Positions 59,676-64,000 of a stretch of 64,000 nucleotides of DNA are shown one piece after another. A model generated the notes under the pieces. It was not told the DNA's origin. It saw only the letters and a program-made list of their open reading frames with translations, and searched no databases. Location: assembly GCA_030587605.1 (NCBI GenBank), contig JAUQYT010000196.1:1-64000 (forward strand), in the 5' to 3' direction. Position numbers and translations under genes: made by a program. Source of the DNA: Candidatus Njordarchaeum guaymasense. Its GTDB lineage: Archaea > Asgardarchaeota > Njordarchaeia > Njordarchaeales > Njordarchaeaceae. Position 1 is the stretch's first letter. Each line of letters starts with the position of its first letter.

Positions 59676-60098
59676 ATGGGATACAGGTTCTTGGAACACA
59701 CTGCCGATGTCATGATCGAGGCCCACGGCGCATCAATAGGTGAGGCATTCTCATTTGCAGCTAAGGCGATGTTCGATGTCATGATTGACACCTCGAGAGT
59801 TGTTCCAAGACAGAGTATGAAAATCAAGGTCTCTGCGAAGGATCTTGAGGGGTTGCTGTACTCATGGTTAGAAGAATTGTTGTATAGATTTGATGTCAAG
59901 AGAATTGCTTTTTCGGAATTCGAATTCACTGTTGTCGAAAAGAAGGGTGTTATGCGAGGCATGGGGGAAGCAAAAGGCGAGCTCTACGATCCTGGAAAGC
60001 ATTCAAGAAGAACCGAGGTCAAAGCAGTCACATATGAAGAAATGCTCATAGCCAAGACCAGCAATGGATTCAAGGTGCGGTTCATACTCGATATCTAG
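59676..60098 (+). CDS. archease (RtcB tRNA ligase activator)
   Basis: A 140-residue protein: GYRFLEHTADVMIEAHGASIGEAFSFAAKAMFDVM at the N-terminus and GELYDPGKHSRRTEVKAVTYEEM near the end are the archease signatures, with the metal-binding His/Asp. Archease promotes guanylylation of RtcB, which joins tRNA exons after EndA cutting. It lies 166 bases after an intron-containing tRNA-Ser. I start at ATG 59676; a TTG nine codons upstream is possible. Confidence 0.95.
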   Translation: MGYRFLEHTADVMIEAHGASIGEAFSFAAKAMFDVMIDTSRVVPRQSMKIKVSAKDLEGLLYSWLEELLYRFDVKRIAFSEFEFTVVEKKGVMRGMGEAKGELYDPGKHSRRTEVKAVTYEEMLIAKTSNGFKVRFILDI

Positions 60099-60311
60099 CC
60101 CTATCTTTGGCCCGGCAATTGACGACTAAGCGGTGATTATTCGGTATTTGCCGAAAGAATCTGACCCCTCGACATAACATTTTTATTTGATCTATTCAAC
60201 GATCAATACTTCAATTCCCAGATTTCCTTACACACCTTTCAAGCTGGAGCTAGGTTGTTTGACTTAGCAGAGCTTTCTACTACTGATATGGTTGAACGAG
60301 GTTGAGCAAGA

Positions 60312-61202
60312 ATGGCTTCTTCGGACTTGGATATACTCTACGTTCTAATTGGCCTGATAGTTGTCGGAGGATTTGGCATATTCTCAATGAAGGTAAAAGC
60401 TGTGAGTCTCTCTGGCCTAATTGCTGGCTTAGTCGTGGGACTCTCTGTATGGATTTTTGGGGGTTGGCCATGGTTTGTTCTGATCTTAACGTTCCACCTA
60501 GTTACAGCGCAATTCACTCACTTCAAATACGAGTACAAGAGAAAACTCGGGGTAGCTGAAGGAAAACACGGGGCTCGCGCATGGGGTAATGTATTCGCTA
60601 ACGGAGGGATCCCCGCATTCTTTGCAGTCTTTGAGAAAATCTACCCAATCTATTTTGGTCAGAGCGCAGACATGTTCTTCGCTGCTTTCATAGCAGCCAT
60701 ATCCACTACAACAGCTGACACGCTGGCAACTGAAATAGGACTACTCTATCCAAGGGAACCTAGGCTCATTACTAGTCTCAAAAGGAAAGTCCCACCAGGA
60801 ACGTCTGGAGGCGTCTCGCCACTTGGTGAGGTAGCGATTATTGGTGGAGGTCTGCTGATAGGATGTGTTGCATGGCTTCTGGCGATCACTACGAACTTGG
60901 TACCAAGCCAAGGGATTCTAGGCTTTGGACCAAACCTACTCATGGTATGTGTCGTGTCGGCATTCGCCGGTAGCACTATAGACAGTGTACTTGGTGCGAC
61001 AGTACAGAGCTCATACGAGTGTAGAAAATGCCACAAGATAACTGAGCACAGCACCCACTGTGACGAACCTGCAGATTTACTAAGAGGCTACAGAGTGGTT
61101 GGGAACAACTGGGTCAACTTCATATCTTCCCTGTCAGGCTCTGTAGTAGGCATTCTCATGTTTTACTTTGGTATCCAATTTCCGATAGCCAAGATGGTCT
61201 AG
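60312..61202 (+). CDS. DUF92/TMEM19-family membrane protein
   Basis: A 296-residue protein with about seven hydrophobic segments. KRKLGVAEGKHGARAWGNVFANGG, ISTTTADTLATEIGLL and VPPGTSGGVSPLG are DUF92 hallmarks. Plant VTE6 of this family phosphorylates phytyl phosphate; an isoprenoid-phosphate kinase role in archaea is possible but unproven. A Cys-rich loop, CRKCHKITEHSTHCDEPA, is set between the last helices. Confidence 0.88.
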   Translation: MASSDLDILYVLIGLIVVGGFGIFSMKVKAVSLSGLIAGLVVGLSVWIFGGWPWFVLILTFHLVTAQFTHFKYEYKRKLGVAEGKHGARAWGNVFANGGIPAFFAVFEKIYPIYFGQSADMFFAAFIAAISTTTADTLATEIGLLYPREPRLITSLKRKVPPGTSGGVSPLGEVAIIGGGLLIGCVAWLLAITTNLVPSQGILGFGPNLLMVCVVSAFAGSTIDSVLGATVQSSYECRKCHKITEHSTHCDEPADLLRGYRVVGNNWVNFISSLSGSVVGILMFYFGIQFPIAKMV

Positions 61203-61230
61203 AGATTCTGGCAAACATGGTGGTCAGGTT

Positions 61231-61467
61231 CTACTTCTTGGACGAATAGTACATGTCGATGAATTTTCCGTACACGTCCACTTGTTCAGAGAGTTTGCTA
61301 ATACCAAGTTTCACGTTGATTCCGCAATTGCCACATCTTACTGTAGCTTCATGATGATACTTGTCTAGTGTGATCCTAATGGATTTGTTTCCACATGAGG
61401 GGCAAGTAAAGAGCGATGGTATTTTCCTTTGGACTCTCTTTATGACCTTCCTGCGTCTCCTACCCAT
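61231..61467 (-). CDS. Elf1-like transcription elongation factor
   Basis: A 78-residue protein with the Elf1 layout: basic N-terminus MGRRRRKVIKRVQRKIPS, then a zinc ribbon CPSCGNKSIRITLDK...VRCGNCG and a short tail. It binds the elongating RNA polymerase in eukaryotes and related archaea. Elf1 supports a TACK or Asgard-side placement. Confidence 0.9.
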   Translation of the reverse strand: MGRRRRKVIKRVQRKIPSLFTCPSCGNKSIRITLDKYHHEATVRCGNCGINVKLGISKLSEQVDVYGKFIDMYYSSKK

Positions 61468-61576
61468 CTATATCACAACCGTTATCAGAATCATGAAGTT
61501 TCATGCAATCACGAAGACCAAGATAGTTCAGCCCAAGCTTATAGCTGAGCTTTTGACCTTTTAAAGACGTTGTCTC

Positions 61577-63346
61577 TCAAATGGTGAACTCATTCTTGAT
61601 GCGTTCTAGTAGTATCTTGGCCTCAGTTCTGGGGTCCGGTCTTATTACCTTCGTGACATTAAACTCACTCTTGTTTAGGTTTGATTTTCGGTTAGGAGAG
61701 GATCTTCCTACCAGAATTATCTCGATTCCAAGTATTTTTGAGAAGATTGACTTGTTTTCTCCTGCCTCGTCATCGATGCTTGGGAGCATGTCGTCAATTC
61801 TCGTTTCTAATAACTCTTCTCCCAGTTTTCCGGATAACGTACATGGTATTGTACCGGTTCCATCATCAAGTGTCAGGCTGTATAGAACTCTCATGGTGGG
61901 CTCATCAATGCTACCGTCTTTTGGACAGAGCCATTCGCCCTCTTGCCTGCTGACTTTTCGAAAACACTTGGGGCAGGCTCTATAAACCGGGGTCTTACTC
62001 TGAACCCTCGTTATCATACCTCTGATCTCTGCGCTCTCTCCATCTCTTAATTCGCAGATCCTCTTCCTAGGGATCTTGTCCTGTGCCTGCTGTACCTCCA
62101 GAGATGTGTTCTTCAGACTCCCATTTGTCGAACTTCCATCATCTCTCTTATTCCTAACTTCAAGTGATCCCAGATCCTTGATATGTATCTCCAATTCCCC
62201 TTTGATTCCACGCTTAAAGTTTCCTTCCTTAATTCTTATGAAATCGCCTTTCTTTAGTCTCCTCAGTCTTTCGGCATTTTCTCCCCACGCCACAACTCTA
62301 ATGGAGGAGGCTTTGTCTGATAAAATGAATGAAAGTATCTTTCCCGTTTCTCCGTTGCTACGGGCAAATTCCCTGAACTTAGGTTCCTCCGCTATCAAAC
62401 CTTCGGAAGGATGGGTTGACCTATGTATTATCTGACTTCCTTCACAAACGTCTCTGGTTGCAGGCGCGCCGTTTCTTGCATTAGGAGGATTCACTTTCAC
62501 TGTCGCAGAAGGGTTAACGTGAACTTCAATCTCGCCATTTCTGTTGGCTCGAACTCTCCCCGATGTAACCTCTAAAACATAGCCATTTCTAACATTTTCC
62601 ATAAGGGAGGTCCTATCATTCCAGAAAACGACTCTAACCTTCTCACCCGTTTCATCTGCTAGAATCAGGCTCGACAATTTTGCTTCTCTACCGTCTTTAG
62701 TTTGGACAACTTTGACCCCGTAGACTTCCTGAACAATCCCAGTAATGTCGGCTTCATTAATGTCGGCAGTCAGGTCTCTGATTTTCATGGTTTTCGTAGA
62801 GTGCTTAGGAAAATCAATTTCTCTAATATCTGAGGGATTTATTTCCAGATGCCCTCTTTTCCCCACATGCAGTTCAACTCTTCCACCTAAGTCCTCTCTC
62901 ACGTAGCCATTACGAATCCTGATAATGTCGCCCTCGTTGGCCCTACTATCCTGAATATGTTTTGCTGGCTCTCCCCATAGCACAACGTTTATGTCACCGC
63001 TCTTGTCGACGAGCGTCAGATTTGTCACAATACCTTTGTTACCACTTTTATCGACAAACTCTCTCAGGGGTTTAACTTTTGCAATCCTACCAGTGATTGT
63101 GACATTACTCATCCCGGCGACCAGATCGCCAATGGTTAGGCTTAGGTCCTCCCCCTCAAAACCTGGGAGGGCCTCTACCCCCAGCTCCTTTGCAATTATG
63201 TCCGCAGCGCCTTCGTCACTTATCATCCAACTGAGCGTAATCTTCTTCTTCTCAATCAGGTCAAAAACCTGCTTTCTGGACAATCCTTTCTCTTCGACTA
63301 TCTTGTTAATTATCTCCTCCAGGGTCATTCTAGGTAACTTCTTCAT
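61577..63346 (-). CDS. rpa: replication protein A (RPA)-like ssDNA-binding protein
   Basis: A 589-residue protein with at least three OB folds (about 60-165, 185-285, 305-400), each with a TLVDKSGDINVVLWGE-type strand set, and a C-terminal OB fold with a zinc ribbon (YRACPKCFRKVSRQEGEWLCPKDG). It coats single-stranded DNA in replication and repair. The N-terminal 45 residues are a helical domain (LEEIINKIVEEKGLSRKQVFDLI). ATG 63346 follows a TATA-like AGATATTATG. Confidence 0.93.
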   Translation of the reverse strand: MKKLPRMTLEEIINKIVEEKGLSRKQVFDLIEKKKITLSWMISDEGAADIIAKELGVEALPGFEGEDLSLTIGDLVAGMSNVTITGRIAKVKPLREFVDKSGNKGIVTNLTLVDKSGDINVVLWGEPAKHIQDSRANEGDIIRIRNGYVREDLGGRVELHVGKRGHLEINPSDIREIDFPKHSTKTMKIRDLTADINEADITGIVQEVYGVKVVQTKDGREAKLSSLILADETGEKVRVVFWNDRTSLMENVRNGYVLEVTSGRVRANRNGEIEVHVNPSATVKVNPPNARNGAPATRDVCEGSQIIHRSTHPSEGLIAEEPKFREFARSNGETGKILSFILSDKASSIRVVAWGENAERLRRLKKGDFIRIKEGNFKRGIKGELEIHIKDLGSLEVRNKRDDGSSTNGSLKNTSLEVQQAQDKIPRKRICELRDGESAEIRGMITRVQSKTPVYRACPKCFRKVSRQEGEWLCPKDGSIDEPTMRVLYSLTLDDGTGTIPCTLSGKLGEELLETRIDDMLPSIDDEAGENKSIFSKILGIEIILVGRSSPNRKSNLNKSEFNVTKVIRPDPRTEAKILLERIKNEFTI

Positions 63347-63482
63347 CTCTGATTAACCTCATCAACATAACATAATATCTAATTATGTGATGAACGGCTT
63401 TAAAGTTCTCTAATCGCATTCGAAGAAGTATGCCTCTGATCTAGCAGTGGGTTTGGTATCAGGACCTGGTTGATCAAATTGG

Positions 63483-63719
63483 CTATCGTCTTGTTCTTTT
63501 CCTAAGCTTGGCGACATAGATCCTCAAGTCAGTTCTTATTATACTGTTCTTAGCGGTGTTATTTTCACTTTCTAGTTGTGCCACGAATTCCAGTATTGAA
63601 TTCGCCGATTCTAGATGCTTGTCTATCAGTTCTTCAACCGATCGTATCTCGGCAAGGTACGGTTTTACCTCTTGCAGTACTTCGTACAATAATTCTTTCT
63701 CATTGTCCTTCAGGGTCAT
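63483..63719 (-). CDS. small coiled-coil protein, unknown function
   Basis: A 78-residue, strongly helical and charged protein (KDNEKELLYEVLQEVKPYLAEIRSVEELIDKHLESANSILEFVAQLESE) with a basic tail. No family was recognised. It follows the small membrane-protein frame below on the same strand, and the two may form a unit. Confidence 0.5.
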   Translation of the reverse strand: MTLKDNEKELLYEVLQEVKPYLAEIRSVEELIDKHLESANSILEFVAQLESENNTAKNSIIRTDLRIYVAKLRKRTRR

Positions 63720-63801
63720 GCTTCAGGACACCAGTTCTCTTCTTCTCCCCTGAATAACAGAAGAAATACAAAGAATGGCGCAGCACTCTTCGCGAACAAA
63801 T

Positions 63802-63915
63802 CTATGTGACTAGTTTCTCTTCCTCTCCAAATATCTGGTACGCTAAGATAAATGCTATCGCTACACCAATTAACAGCATCAGTATGACCACGATAGTGTC
63901 GAATGCGAGTGCCAA
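63802..63915 (-). CDS. short single-helix membrane protein
   Basis: A 37-codon frame with a TTG start: LALAFDTIVVILMLLIGVAIAFILAYQIFGEEEKLVT in outline, that is one strong transmembrane helix and a charged end. GGAG lies about 9 bases upstream of the TTG, and a TATA-like TGATAAATATCC sits at 63957-63968. A second, longer frame (63716-63958) overlaps it but lacks a convincing composition. Coding status is likely but not certain; the function is unknown. Confidence 0.4.
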   Translation of the reverse strand: MALAFDTIVVILMLLIGVAIAFILAYQIFGEEEKLVT

Positions 63916-64000
63916 AATTCATCATCTCCAGCTGGTTCATGATTAGGTAAACTAGCATGGATATTTATCATTTCCCTCATTAAGTATCAGATGACAGCAT

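Noticed and set aside
1-64000. CRISPR arrays, transposases, integrases, toxin-antitoxin pairs
   Set aside because: I looked for repeat-spacer patterns and for the usual motifs of these proteins and saw none.

Overview
The window comes from an archaeal chromosome with a mid-range GC content. The evidence is an A-type ATP synthase A subunit, RadA and RadB, both subunits of D-family DNA polymerase, two Orc1/Cdc6 proteins, a TFB-like factor, CarS, CofE, archease, an archaeal SRP RNA, TATA boxes, and many TTG and GTG starts. eS30, Elf1, a ZPR1-like protein and tRNAs with several introns point to the TACK side of the archaea (Thaumarchaeota, Aigarchaeota or Bathyarchaeia-like). That placement is inferred; no rRNA marker is present.

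Layout. 1-5.4 kb: a truncated membrane-anchored HerA-like ATPase, a lone atpA and a small membrane protein. 5.7-14.1 kb: wHTH, radA, an intron-bearing tRNA-Arg, a GfcR-like PRT regulator, a hydrogenase-maturation protease, endA, gcvT, cofE and topA. 14.2-21.8 kb: membrane proteins, carS, radB, an XPD-like helicase, a PAC4-like protein, an HD phosphohydrolase and small conserved proteins. 21.8-22.3 kb: two tRNAs with several introns. 22.4-30.1 kb: a replication and segregation block, with polD small subunit, orc1/cdc6, a wHTH gene, a probable oriC with two ORB elements, then parA, parB, an unknown third gene and an XRE-CBS regulator. 30.1-33.1 kb: a pyruvate-type ferredoxin oxidoreductase operon. 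33.4-38.9 kb: DUF2070, ZPR1, Lsm, Sec61beta, glyA and CBS genes. 38.9-46.7 kb: polD large subunit, a secretion ATPase, a divergent TFB and an Lsm-like gene. 46.8-50.7 kb: uL2, uL23, uL4, uL3 and a SPOUT methyltransferase. 50.8-64 kb: a surface protein, hxlB, a MoaD/SAMP-like protein, eS17, tRNA-Glu, a pilin, tRNA-Gly, a C/D sRNA candidate, eS30, a second orc1/cdc6, a radical SAM protein, an Ncs6/TtuA-like thiolase, SRP RNA, tRNA-Ser, archease, DUF92, elf1 and an RPA-like protein.

Two themes stand out. First, 25.27-29.42 kb looks like a chromosomal origin with its initiator on one side and a bacterial-style ParA-ParB pair on the other. It has repeated TTCACA/TGTGAA palindromes next to an undescribed winged-helix-like gene, and a separate perfect palindrome before the gene that follows parB. 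Second, all six tRNA genes I found are interrupted, with 13 inferred introns in total. These lie in the D-loop, anticodon stem, anticodon loop, variable region and T-loop. The one EndA-like splicing protein here has Thr where the catalytic His is expected, and archease is also present.

No CRISPR array, rRNA gene, transposase or integrase was seen. Start codons were reassigned where a Shine-Dalgarno sequence, a TATA spacing or family length argued for it. All family calls come from reading the sequence, not from searches.
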